Positions 55,801-63,285 of a stretch of DNA of 64,000 nt are shown here, in pieces. This stretch comes from Methanosarcina barkeri str. Wiesmoor (lineage in GTDB: Archaea; Halobacteriota; Methanosarcinia; Methanosarcinales; Methanosarcinaceae), in contig NZ_CP009526.1 of the NCBI RefSeq assembly GCF_000969985.1, positions 1,922,001-1,986,000 of the forward strand. The letters run 5' to 3'. The translations under genes and the position numbers were made by a program. Each line of letters begins with the position of its first letter. The first letter of the stretch is position 1. Under the pieces are notes generated by a model. The model was not told the DNA's origin, searched no databases, and was given only the letters and a program-made list of their open reading frames with translations.

Positions 55801-56133
55801 AAAAAGATCGATAAATCTTCTATTACTCTGAACAGATACAACGATGAAAAATGGGAGCAATTCCCAGTAAATCTTTCAGGAAAAGATGATAAATTTCTGT
55901 ATTTCACAGCCAAAACTTCAGGTTTTTCTTCATTTGCAATAACTGGCATAGTGAAACCATCTGAAGAAACTGTAACGAAAATAGAGGTTGATTACCCTGA
56001 AACAATTAATGAAAACAATACAGAGAATAAAGGACCACAAAATAAACAAAAAGAAGTTTCGAGTATACCATGCTTTGGGATATTTTACGGAATAGCCAGT
56101 CTGTTTGCAGTACTCCTGTATAAAAGAAAGTAA
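52843..56133 (+). CDS. S-layer-family surface protein with PKD and PGF-pre-PGF domains (1096 aa)
   Basis: Signal peptide (1-30). Three tandem copies of the Methanosarcina S-layer duplication domain (TIGR01567/DUF1608 type) follow, each with FGEPYVPL or FGEKYVPL, LGQGYTLxVK, FDKDGQYVDD and LKVHVK motifs (about 38-260, 265-495, 500-765). A PKD domain lies at ~779-865 (LAVQFTDLSQNSIGRLWDFN), then a Ser/Gly linker, then a PGF-pre-PGF domain (~898-1045). The C-terminal anchor is hydrophobic with a basic end (LFAVLLYKRK), preceded by IPCFGI where PGF is usual. It is the only one of the three large surface genes here that keeps its anchor. A ggaggg Shine-Dalgarno precedes the ATG. Confidence 0.88.
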   Translation: MGTNNKFYSIVLASTACFLSLILTSSMTSASFSTDYSAEIRGPVYNASDIDNVIDILGNGETVTIDATQFAGFYYDHNNNVATESLSIKDVEGTQGNVIGEHGLVYQTTIQNTNYKFETWKTYPVIGLFGEPYVPLKPTDASKIAKLVLDDNETYTLSIGDSLDLGQGYTLEVKQTDIDGENTWLEFDKDGQYVDDEIIETDGDGTWTCKLDDIQGENDVTVLKVHVKQVFQNASNSTTMIDGLWLIDYANSINIPDELDKLNNASVDGKVISENDLEYNTTIKTTDYNYSDTAEGWDKYPFIYLFGEKYVPLKPTDASKLANLVLDSNETYTINTGDLINLGQGYTLKVKRVDIDGEKVWFEFDKDGQYVDDGIVSIYYEVYNTWTVELDGIQGENDIDVLKVHVKYFPQGSINGVVKINGLWLIDYANAVDIYSSNEFGKLNDVSINGSTLSISNKYAFTLTRNSEQEIAKGIYFKVADVSINELRFYIFKQLIEPGTYEIRGQVAKGGNDFTWDARNFAGFYCDLDNNIITESLSVSGVGGNLIPEDSLEYKTTIKKIAYKYENEYSGWDTYPVIGLFGEPYVPLNSTDASKLCKLILDSNDEYILSNGDMLSLGQGYSLKVKQIDVDGEKMWLEFNKDGQYIDDRVVSVDGGGYKTWTCKLDNIQGENNVTVLKVHIKRVFQGDVNSTTTIDGLWLIDYANPMSIQSSDEFGRLNDIFINGTTLSISNRDAFTLTRGSDQEIGQGIYFKVANTSVAELRYYPFVKRIIEKSNSKTLPVPDFSTNVTSGYAPLAVQFTDLSQNSIGRLWDFNDDWQGDSAEAAPIYVFTNTGSYNVNLIAINENGTAAKTATITVLKKSSSGGSSSSSGGGGSGSGGSPESASNVQVKELSQAYVTNGKSVKFDFVNNATCVVYVSFDANKTLGKTTTVAEQLKGKSALDYGLPSGEVYKFFNVWVGNGGVATSKNIENPVVCFKVEKSWINDKKIDKSSITLNRYNDEKWEQFPVNLSGKDDKFLYFTAKTSGFSSFAITGIVKPSEETVTKIEVDYPETINENNTENKGPQNKQKEVSSIPCFGIFYGIASLFAVLLYKRK

Positions 56134-56168
56134 TAAGACAAAATCCAAAGTTCGACGTAATAAAATAG

Positions 56169-56253
56169 TGCGAGGAGTGGGATTCGAACCCACGAAATCC
56201 TTCGATACCAGATCTTAAGTCTGGCGCCTTTGGCCTGGCTGGGCAACCCTCGC
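56169..56253 (-). tRNA. tRNA-Leu (anticodon TAA)
   Basis: 85-nt class II tRNA on the minus strand. Acceptor GCGAGGG pairs with TCCTCGC, discriminator A, anticodon stem CCAGA/TCTGG with loop CTTAAGA, T-arm GTGGG-TTCGAAT-CCCAC, and a long variable arm (TATCGAAGGATTTC). All stems pair (one G-U). An AT-rich TATA-like stretch lies about 20-25 nt upstream. It starts 36 bp after the stop of the S-layer-like gene, convergent to it. Confidence 0.93.
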
Positions 56254-56971
56254 ATATTGAAGGTTTTCTTTTTATATTTTCTTCTCTTATATTTCTTTGC
56301 TTTTTTCTTCTTCGCTCGAGATTACCTCAACATGTTTTTTAGTCCGACATGTTGTTTCCCACTTTCCGCAGATGTCTGATAAATTTCACTATTTTTCCCG
56401 ATATCGTTTTTTTTGATATCTCTATTTATTATTTTAAATTGTATTTCTCCGTTTACTCATTCATTTAAACATTATATATTCAGTAAAGGTTTTCCTTCTT
56501 GTTTTTTGGTAGCAACAATTAAGATCCCAGACAATCTCAATACTAAATTTTGGAAATTTCTCCAAAAACGATAGCAAGAAAATTATTCATTTTAAGAGGA
56601 CATCTGCGGAAAGACAGTTGTTTCTTAAGTCCGGCGCCTTTGACCGGGCTGGGCAACCCTCGCACACTGATAAATATATTTTTTATTTTGTTCTTACATT
56701 TCTTTGCTTTTTATCCTTTTGATTGGGTTTACTTCCTGTTTTGTTACTGTGAGAATCTCAACCACTAGTTTGTTTCTCAGTATGCTAGTAAACACACTGA
56801 TGGTACTGACTTTGCTGTATTTTAACGTTATTAGCTTTAAAAATGATATAATTGTGCATATAGATACTTATCTGAAACAAATAATGAAATATATTGAAAC
56901 TAATATTAAGTTTTGCTATATATGAAAATAATAGGAAATATATACTTAATTTTGGGGTCTGGGGGAAATGG
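56254..56971. other. Spacer with inverted repeat and tRNA fragment
   Basis: A 15-bp inverted pair (ctttccgcagatgtc at ~56361, its complement at ~56598) frames a ~240-bp segment that abuts the 5' tRNA-Leu half. The remainder (56664-56971) is AT-rich and leads to the ggggg Shine-Dalgarno of the next gene. Confidence 0.5.
56622..56663 (-). pseudogene. tRNA-Leu 5' half, ending in the anticodon loop
   Basis: Sequence GCGAGGGTTGCCCAGCC through GGACTTAAG is a perfect 5' half. It stops at the CTTAAG of the anticodon loop, after which unrelated sequence begins. Confidence 0.85.
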
Positions 56972-59887
56972 ATGAAAAGTAAGATTTTTTCGACTTCGTT
57001 AGCTTTTGCTTTTTTGTTACTGATCACAACAGTCGCATCAGCTGGACAGGAAATTCAAATTACACCGTATGGCGAGAGAGGTCTTAATCCTGCTATCTAT
57101 GACAATAAAATTGCATGGTTGGACAAGTACATCAATGGAAGTCTCCACTTGCGGGATTTGTCTACAGGTAAAGAGATACAGATAACTGAAGATCCATGGT
57201 ACTCATATCTTGCTGTTTATAACGATAAGATAGTATGGGGACCTGGAGGACAAAACATCTATTTGTACAATATATCTACAAATCATAAAACTTTACTTTC
57301 AATTCCAGAGTCGGAAAATCAAGGGTCAAGGGATTCTTTAACTATATACGGTGACAAAATTGTATGGAGAGATCAAAGCGGTGGGTATCAGGACATCTAC
57401 ATGTATGATCTCTCCACTTATAATAAAACCCGAATTACAACTAACCAATCAACTAAGGATCCCGTTATCTACGGAGACAAAATAGTATGGCAGGAAGATC
57501 CTAGCTTTGGCTTTGGAAGTTCGTACCATGATATTTATGTGTATAATCTATCAACTTCCAATAAAACTCGAGTTACAACCAATAGATCAGCATCGAGCCC
57601 TAATGTCTACGGTGACAGGATTGTGTACATGGAAAGTAACAATATCTACTTTCATAATCTCTCAACTTCTCTAGAGACTCAGATCACATTCAATGGGTCA
57701 CGAAAGGATAAGCTTGCTATCTATGGTGACAGGATAGTGTGGCAGGATGACCGCAACGGAAATTGGGATGTATACGTATATGATCTTTCTGAAGATAAAG
57801 AAATTCAGATTACCAATGACGAATCAGATCAACTTAACCCTGCTATTTACGGTGACAAAATAGTATGGGAAGACTATCGTAATGATCGGGAAAACATGTA
57901 CTATTGCAGCATATACATGTACGATTTCTCAGCTAAACCTACAATGCCTTTTGCTTCTTTTTCTGCTAATATAACATCTAAATCCGGAAATATGCCATTA
58001 ACTGTATTATTTACTTGTAACAGCACGGGTGGAACTCCCACATCCTGGTATTGGGATTTTGGAGATGGTATAAACTCAAAACATGCTCAAACAGCCACAC
58101 ACACATTCAAAAAACCTGGGACTTATGATGTTAGTCTTACAGTAACCAATTTCGCAGGCAATAGTACGCTGAAGAAATCAAATTATATTACTGTCACTCC
58201 TCAACAAGCCCCTATCGCAGACTTCTTTTCTCCAGAAGTATATCATGCTAACACTTATGGAGGGTCAGTTCCCACAAAAACCGTATCATTTGTCGACAAT
58301 AGCACAGGTTCACCTACTTCCTGGCTTTGGGACTTTGGAGACGGTAATACCTCCACAGAGCAAAATCCAACCCATGTATATGATGTAGAAGGAGGATATA
58401 CCGTAAATTTAACTGTTAAGAACGTTGTGGGTAGTAATACAACAAGTAAGTATGGATATGTACTTGTTGGCTTGGGTGATGGATCTGTTGCTCCAGAATA
58501 TTTCTCGTCAAGTGTAACATCCGGAGATGCACCACTGAAAGTAACGTTTCATGGAGGAACCGGATATGCCAATGATTGGACTTTTGGAGATGGCTCTCGA
58601 CAATCCGTTGGTGAGAACCAAACAGTAGAGCATACATATCTGGAGCCTGGACAATATACCGTGAGCTTATCTGAATACAATGTTGGTGGCACAGCTGCAA
58701 TAACAAAATATCATTATATTACTGTAACCGGACTTACAAGACCAGTGGCTTCTTTTACTTCAGAAAAGGTGTCTGTTCCAATGTCACTGACAATAGCATT
58801 CACTGATACGAGTATTGGAAAGCCTACATCCTGGTATTGGGATTTTGGAGATGGAGATTCTTCAACCGAACAGAATCCAACTCACACATATTCTGCAGCG
58901 GGAAACTATACGGTTTCCCTGACAGCAAGTAATGAGAACAGTACAAATTCAACGTTTAGAGTAATCGATGTGTTCAAAACCACAGGACCATTTGCATACG
59001 TTATTAGTGGCAACAATATCTCTGTAATTGATACAGCTACGGATAAAGTTGTAGACACAATAGAGATAGGAAGTGGTTTAGTGGGGGTTGCGGTCAATCC
59101 GACTGGGACAAAGGTATATGTTGCAAACGAAGGCAACAATACTGTCTCTGTAATTGACACAAGTATAAGCAAGGTCATAGCCACAGTTAATGGATTAAAT
59201 TCACCTTATGCAATTGCAATTACTCCAGACGGAAAAAAGGCATATGTTACGAACAACAGCGGCGCTGTCTTTGAAAATGGCACAGTCTATGTTATTGACA
59301 CAGGCACTAGTACTGTTATGAATACGGTTAATGTAGGCAGCGTCCCTCATGGAGTTGCGGTCAGTCTGGATGGAGCAAAGGTATATGTGACAAATTATTA
59401 CGATATCTCTGTAATTGATACGGCAACAAACAAGGTTACAGCTACGCTCAATGTAGGACAGTATCCTGATGGAATTGCAGTTAGTCCGGATGGAACAAAG
59501 ATATATGTGACTAATGGTGGCAGCGACAATGTCTCTGTAATTGATACAGAAACAAATAATGTTACAGCCACGTTACCTGTAGGAGACAATCCTGTTAGAG
59601 TTGCGGTCACTCCAGATGGAACAAAATTATATGTGACGAACTATAAGGGAAATACCATATCTGTAATTAACACAACAACCAATACCGTAACAGCCACGAT
59701 ACCAGGAGATGGTCCTTACGGAGTATCAATCACCCCTGACGGGAAAAAAGTATATGTCACAAACCTAGGTAGCGATCTTTCCGGCAAAACTGTTTCTGTA
59801 ATTGATACAGCAGCAAATACTGTTATAGCTACAGTTAAAGTAGGAAGCTATCCTAGAGAAGTTGCAGTTGCTCCATATGGAAAATGA
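56972..59887 (+). CDS. TolB-like / PKD / YVTN surface protein, no C-terminal anchor (971 aa)
   Basis: Start at ATG 56972 (MKSKIFSTSLAFAFLLLITT), which gives a signal peptide; the frame is open upstream but that is not signal-like. Residues ~25-330 form a TolB-type propeller (IYGDKIVWQDDRNGNWDVYV repeats). PKD domains follow at ~330-680 (TSWYWDFGDG, TSWLWDFGDGN, and others; four copies). YVTN propeller repeats (KVYVTNYYDISVIDTATNKV) run to the end. The last repeat stops at VAVAPYGK, where the pattern normally continues (TPDGKKVYV). No membrane helix or anchor is seen, so it may be released or truncated. Confidence 0.85.
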   Translation: MKSKIFSTSLAFAFLLLITTVASAGQEIQITPYGERGLNPAIYDNKIAWLDKYINGSLHLRDLSTGKEIQITEDPWYSYLAVYNDKIVWGPGGQNIYLYNISTNHKTLLSIPESENQGSRDSLTIYGDKIVWRDQSGGYQDIYMYDLSTYNKTRITTNQSTKDPVIYGDKIVWQEDPSFGFGSSYHDIYVYNLSTSNKTRVTTNRSASSPNVYGDRIVYMESNNIYFHNLSTSLETQITFNGSRKDKLAIYGDRIVWQDDRNGNWDVYVYDLSEDKEIQITNDESDQLNPAIYGDKIVWEDYRNDRENMYYCSIYMYDFSAKPTMPFASFSANITSKSGNMPLTVLFTCNSTGGTPTSWYWDFGDGINSKHAQTATHTFKKPGTYDVSLTVTNFAGNSTLKKSNYITVTPQQAPIADFFSPEVYHANTYGGSVPTKTVSFVDNSTGSPTSWLWDFGDGNTSTEQNPTHVYDVEGGYTVNLTVKNVVGSNTTSKYGYVLVGLGDGSVAPEYFSSSVTSGDAPLKVTFHGGTGYANDWTFGDGSRQSVGENQTVEHTYLEPGQYTVSLSEYNVGGTAAITKYHYITVTGLTRPVASFTSEKVSVPMSLTIAFTDTSIGKPTSWYWDFGDGDSSTEQNPTHTYSAAGNYTVSLTASNENSTNSTFRVIDVFKTTGPFAYVISGNNISVIDTATDKVVDTIEIGSGLVGVAVNPTGTKVYVANEGNNTVSVIDTSISKVIATVNGLNSPYAIAITPDGKKAYVTNNSGAVFENGTVYVIDTGTSTVMNTVNVGSVPHGVAVSLDGAKVYVTNYYDISVIDTATNKVTATLNVGQYPDGIAVSPDGTKIYVTNGGSDNVSVIDTETNNVTATLPVGDNPVRVAVTPDGTKLYVTNYKGNTISVINTTTNTVTATIPGDGPYGVSITPDGKKVYVTNLGSDLSGKTVSVIDTAANTVIATVKVGSYPREVAVAPYGK

Positions 59888-60269
59888 CACTTTCTGCCAT
59901 AAAAACCGTAGTTCTAACTTAACCAGTAAAAATGCTTCTCTTTTAGAAATGAAAAAGTGAAGTTGTGAGATTGAAAAACAACTGACTAATGACGAAAAGA
60001 CAAAATTAAGTAAAAGAAATCCAGGGTTTGAAATAATTTATGGGACAACTGGATTTCTTTATGTGTTTCTATATAATGGAAATAGAAAACAGTAAGTGTT
60101 GGATAAAAATTTTTAATTTAGTGCGAGGGGTGGGATTCGAACCCATGAAATCCTTCGATACTGGATCTTAAATATTAAATATTATTCAGTTTTGAAAATA
60201 GAGGTATAAAGAATATGGGAGTACATTTAATATTAACATAACTTAAGTTTTAGGGGGTATTGGGAATAA
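59888..60269. other. Spacer between surface-protein genes
   Basis: Contains a tRNA-Leu 3' half at 60122-60171. No gene. A gggggt Shine-Dalgarno lies before 60270. Confidence 0.5.
60122..60171 (-). pseudogene. tRNA-Leu 3' half, beginning in the anticodon loop
   Basis: TAAGATCCAG through the variable arm, T-arm and acceptor 3' strand ending CCCTCGCA. It begins at the same anticodon-loop position at which the 5' half at 56622 ends. Confidence 0.82.
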
Positions 60270-62729
60270 ATGAAAGATACGGGAAAGTCGTATTCAATAG
60301 CTTTAGCTTCAGCAACCTTAATTTTTGTATTTTCAATTTTAATGTCATCCGTGGCGTCAGGGTCACAGGTAACGAGAATTGGAAATGGAACTGATCCTAC
60401 TATTTATGGTAACAAGGTAGTATGGACAAGTGGGGGTGTTATTCACCTCTATGATTTAACCTCGAAAACAGACACTACAGTTAGCTCTTCTGCAGCATCT
60501 CATCCAGCTATCTATGGCAATGTAGTAGTGTGGCACGATGAAAGTAATGGAATGCCAAGACTAACAGTTTATGACATTAAAACTGCTGGCAGATCTTACA
60601 TTACTAAAGATGTAGACAACAGGAGCATCCCTGCTATTTACGATAACAGAATCGTTTGGAGTGCTTACAATGAATCAACTCATAATCCCAGCATATATAT
60701 GAGGGATATCTCTAATTCAACACAAACCTGGATAGCAGAAGGAGAAGGATATTCATCGGATATATACGGCACGAAAATAGTGTACTCAGCCGAAGGTAGA
60801 AGTATGAGAGACATCTTTTTGTATGATATAACTACCAAGAAAACCATAACAGTAAGCCCGTATTCAGGTTCTATTCAAATTCCACATATGTATGGCAATA
60901 AAGTAATTTGGGTAGACAATTACATAGGAAGTGGATATATTGGCATGTACGACGTTGTTACTAAAAAAGCAACAAAGGTTACAAGTGACCATACAGTTAA
61001 TACCTTGAATGGATCCGAGGGTCTTGAGACTGGCTGTGATACCGGTACTCATTTTGATATAAATGGGGACAAAATCGTATATTCAAAATCTGCCGATAAC
61101 CAATTTGGTTATGCAGGTGTATACGTTTATGATATTCCTTCAGCAAAAAGTACTCCAGTCTATATTTATCCAAGAGGGGCTGACACAACACCTGATATCT
61201 ACAACGATACTATCGTATGGGGAATAGACGGTGATCATGGTGGATATGGTGGGGTTAATGATACTGGCATCTATATTTGTGATCTTTCTGTCACAAACAC
61301 CTTGCCACCTGTAGCTGAATTTACTGCAAACAGAACCTATGGAGCTGCACCTCTAGTTGTGTTATTCACCGATACCAGCACTGGCGAAGTACCGACTTCC
61401 TGGATTTGGGATTTTGGGGACTGGACTTACTCAAAACATGCCATGAATGCAACCTACACGTTTACAAAACCAGAGAATTATACAATCAGTCTGACTGCAG
61501 GAAATGACGCAGGTAGTAATAAAGTAGTGAAGCCAAATTACATAGTCGTTACTAATCCATTTCTAGTTGCAAACTTCAGTAGCAACGTTACCCATGGTTA
61601 TCCTCTTCTCTCAGTTCAGTTTACTGACCTCTCACAAAATGCAACTGGATGGAACTGGGATTTTGGAGATGGAAGTAATTCTACACAAAGAAGTCCAGTT
61701 CATGAATATGCAGATCCAGGAATCTATTCAGTTAATCTGACAGCAACCAATGAGAACGGTACAGATTCAAAGTTAACTACAATAACAGTAATGCAGCTAG
61801 TCGGTGTAGGTCCATATGCATATATTACGAACTCCGGCGACAACAATATTTCAGTAATTGACACGGCTACTAACAAGGTTACAGCCATGATTCCTGTAGG
61901 AAGTCAACTTGGTGGAGTTGCTATTACACTTGATGGAAAAAAGGTATATGTGACAAATTATTACAATATATCTGTAATTGACGCAACAAAAAACAAAGTT
62001 ACAGCCACAATTCCTGTAGGAAACTATCCTAGTGGAGTTGCAGTTTCTCCTGATGGAAAAAGGATATATGTGCCAAATCCCGATTTTGGAAATCCCAGCA
62101 ACAACACGATCCTCATTATAAACACAGATACCAACGAGGTTGAAGCTACAGTACTTGTAGGCGAATTTCCTTTTGGAGTTGCCGTTACACTGGACGGGAA
62201 AAAGGTGTATGTGACTAATCTCGATGACAAAACTGTCTCTGTAATTGACACTTCAACAAACACTGTTATAGCCACAATTCCTGTAGGAGACTATCCTCGT
62301 GGAGTTGCAATAAGTCCGGATGGGAAAAGGGTATATGTGACTAATAGTGGCAGCAATAGCGTTTCTATAATTAACACTGACGCAAACACTGTTACAGCCA
62401 CTGTGCCTGTTGGAAACTGGCCAAAAAGTATTGCAGTCACTCCAGATGGAAAAAAGGTATATGTGGCGAACTATGGCAGCATTAGTACTCCTGATGATAC
62501 TGTTTCTGTAATTGATATAGCTACTAACATGGTTACAGCTACGGTACATGTAGGAAGTTATCCTTCTGGAGTTGCAGTCACACCGGATGGATCAAGGGTA
62601 TATGTGGCTAATCAGCGCAGTGATAATGTCTCTATAATTGACACCGCAACAAACAAAGTTACAGCAACTATGAATGTAGGACGTGGTCCTAATTCCTTTG
62701 GGCAGTTTATAGGTTCTCTTCAAGCATAA
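60270..62729 (+). CDS. TolB-like / PKD / YVTN surface protein, truncated by in-frame TAA (819 aa)
   Basis: Signal peptide (SATLIFVFSILMSSVASG). A TolB-like propeller (~30-340), two PKD domains (WIWDFGDWTYSKHAMNATY; WNWDFGDGSNSTQRSPVHEY) and about eight YVTN repeats follow. The frame ends GQFIGSLQA, then TAA at 62727-62729. Immediately downstream, in the same frame, comes PVFSVADFNSNVIKGYAPM, the start of another PKD domain. A nonsense change thus truncated a longer protein that would have carried a PKD, a PGF-pre-PGF domain and an anchor. The encoded secreted portion may still be made. Confidence 0.83.
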   Translation: MKDTGKSYSIALASATLIFVFSILMSSVASGSQVTRIGNGTDPTIYGNKVVWTSGGVIHLYDLTSKTDTTVSSSAASHPAIYGNVVVWHDESNGMPRLTVYDIKTAGRSYITKDVDNRSIPAIYDNRIVWSAYNESTHNPSIYMRDISNSTQTWIAEGEGYSSDIYGTKIVYSAEGRSMRDIFLYDITTKKTITVSPYSGSIQIPHMYGNKVIWVDNYIGSGYIGMYDVVTKKATKVTSDHTVNTLNGSEGLETGCDTGTHFDINGDKIVYSKSADNQFGYAGVYVYDIPSAKSTPVYIYPRGADTTPDIYNDTIVWGIDGDHGGYGGVNDTGIYICDLSVTNTLPPVAEFTANRTYGAAPLVVLFTDTSTGEVPTSWIWDFGDWTYSKHAMNATYTFTKPENYTISLTAGNDAGSNKVVKPNYIVVTNPFLVANFSSNVTHGYPLLSVQFTDLSQNATGWNWDFGDGSNSTQRSPVHEYADPGIYSVNLTATNENGTDSKLTTITVMQLVGVGPYAYITNSGDNNISVIDTATNKVTAMIPVGSQLGGVAITLDGKKVYVTNYYNISVIDATKNKVTATIPVGNYPSGVAVSPDGKRIYVPNPDFGNPSNNTILIINTDTNEVEATVLVGEFPFGVAVTLDGKKVYVTNLDDKTVSVIDTSTNTVIATIPVGDYPRGVAISPDGKRVYVTNSGSNSVSIINTDANTVTATVPVGNWPKSIAVTPDGKKVYVANYGSISTPDDTVSVIDIATNMVTATVHVGSYPSGVAVTPDGSRVYVANQRSDNVSIIDTATNKVTATMNVGRGPNSFGQFIGSLQA

Positions 62730-63068
62730 CCAGTATTCTCTGTTGCAGACTTCAATAGCAATGTTATAAAGGGGTATGCTCCCATGACAGAAAATTGCTG
62801 CGATAACTATGTTAAAGAAAGCGGCTCGAGCAGTGGGCAGTAGTGGGGGAAATAGCCACAGCAACAGTGGAGGAGGTGGAGGTGATTCCCCTGAACTTAA
62901 GGTAGTGTCCAAGTAAAGGAACTTTCACAAGCTACTGTTATAAATGGGAACCTGTAAAGTTTGATTTCTAAAGAATACAACCTGTGTTGTGTATCCAAGT
63001 ACACTAGGTATTGGGATATATTACGGAATAGCCAGCCTGCTTGTAGTACCCCTGTATAAAAGAAAGTA
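62730..63068 (+). pseudogene. Decayed C-terminal PKD / PGF-pre-PGF / anchor region
   Basis: It continues the frame of the previous gene (PVFSVADFNSN), then shows frameshifts and stops through SSGSGG-like, SVQVKELSQATVINGN and GIGIYYGIASLLVVPLYKRK segments. These correspond in order to the same domains of the intact gene at 52843-56133. Much of the PGF-pre-PGF core is deleted. Confidence 0.8.
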
Positions 63069-63104
63069 AAAAGGAAAAAATCAAAGTCCTATGTAAAAAG
63101 TCAG

Positions 63105-63189
63105 TGCGAGGGGTGGGATTCGAACCCACGAAATCCTTCGATACCGGATCTTAAGTCCGGCGCCTTTGACCGTGCTGGGCAACCCTCGC
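63105..63189 (-). tRNA. tRNA-Leu (anticodon TAA)
   Basis: 85 nt on the minus strand. Acceptor GCGAGGG/CCCTCGC perfect, discriminator A, anticodon stem CCGGA/TCCGG with loop CTTAAGA, intact T-arm and variable arm. It differs from the 56169 copy at a few stem pairs (compensated) and in the D-loop (AGCACGG). It lies 36 bp after the decayed surface-gene anchor, the same context as the other intact copy. Confidence 0.93.
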
Positions 63190-63285
63190 TCTTTGAAAAA
63201 AAGCAAGTTTTTTTGAGCCGCAAAGATTCGTTATGCGGACATGCTTTAAATAAAGTTAAATTATTTAAAGTTTATTCTTTAGCTC

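Noticed and set aside
56550-56768. 72-aa plus-strand frame across 56.6 kb
   Set aside because: It overlaps the tRNA-Leu 5' half and has no protein-like conservation.
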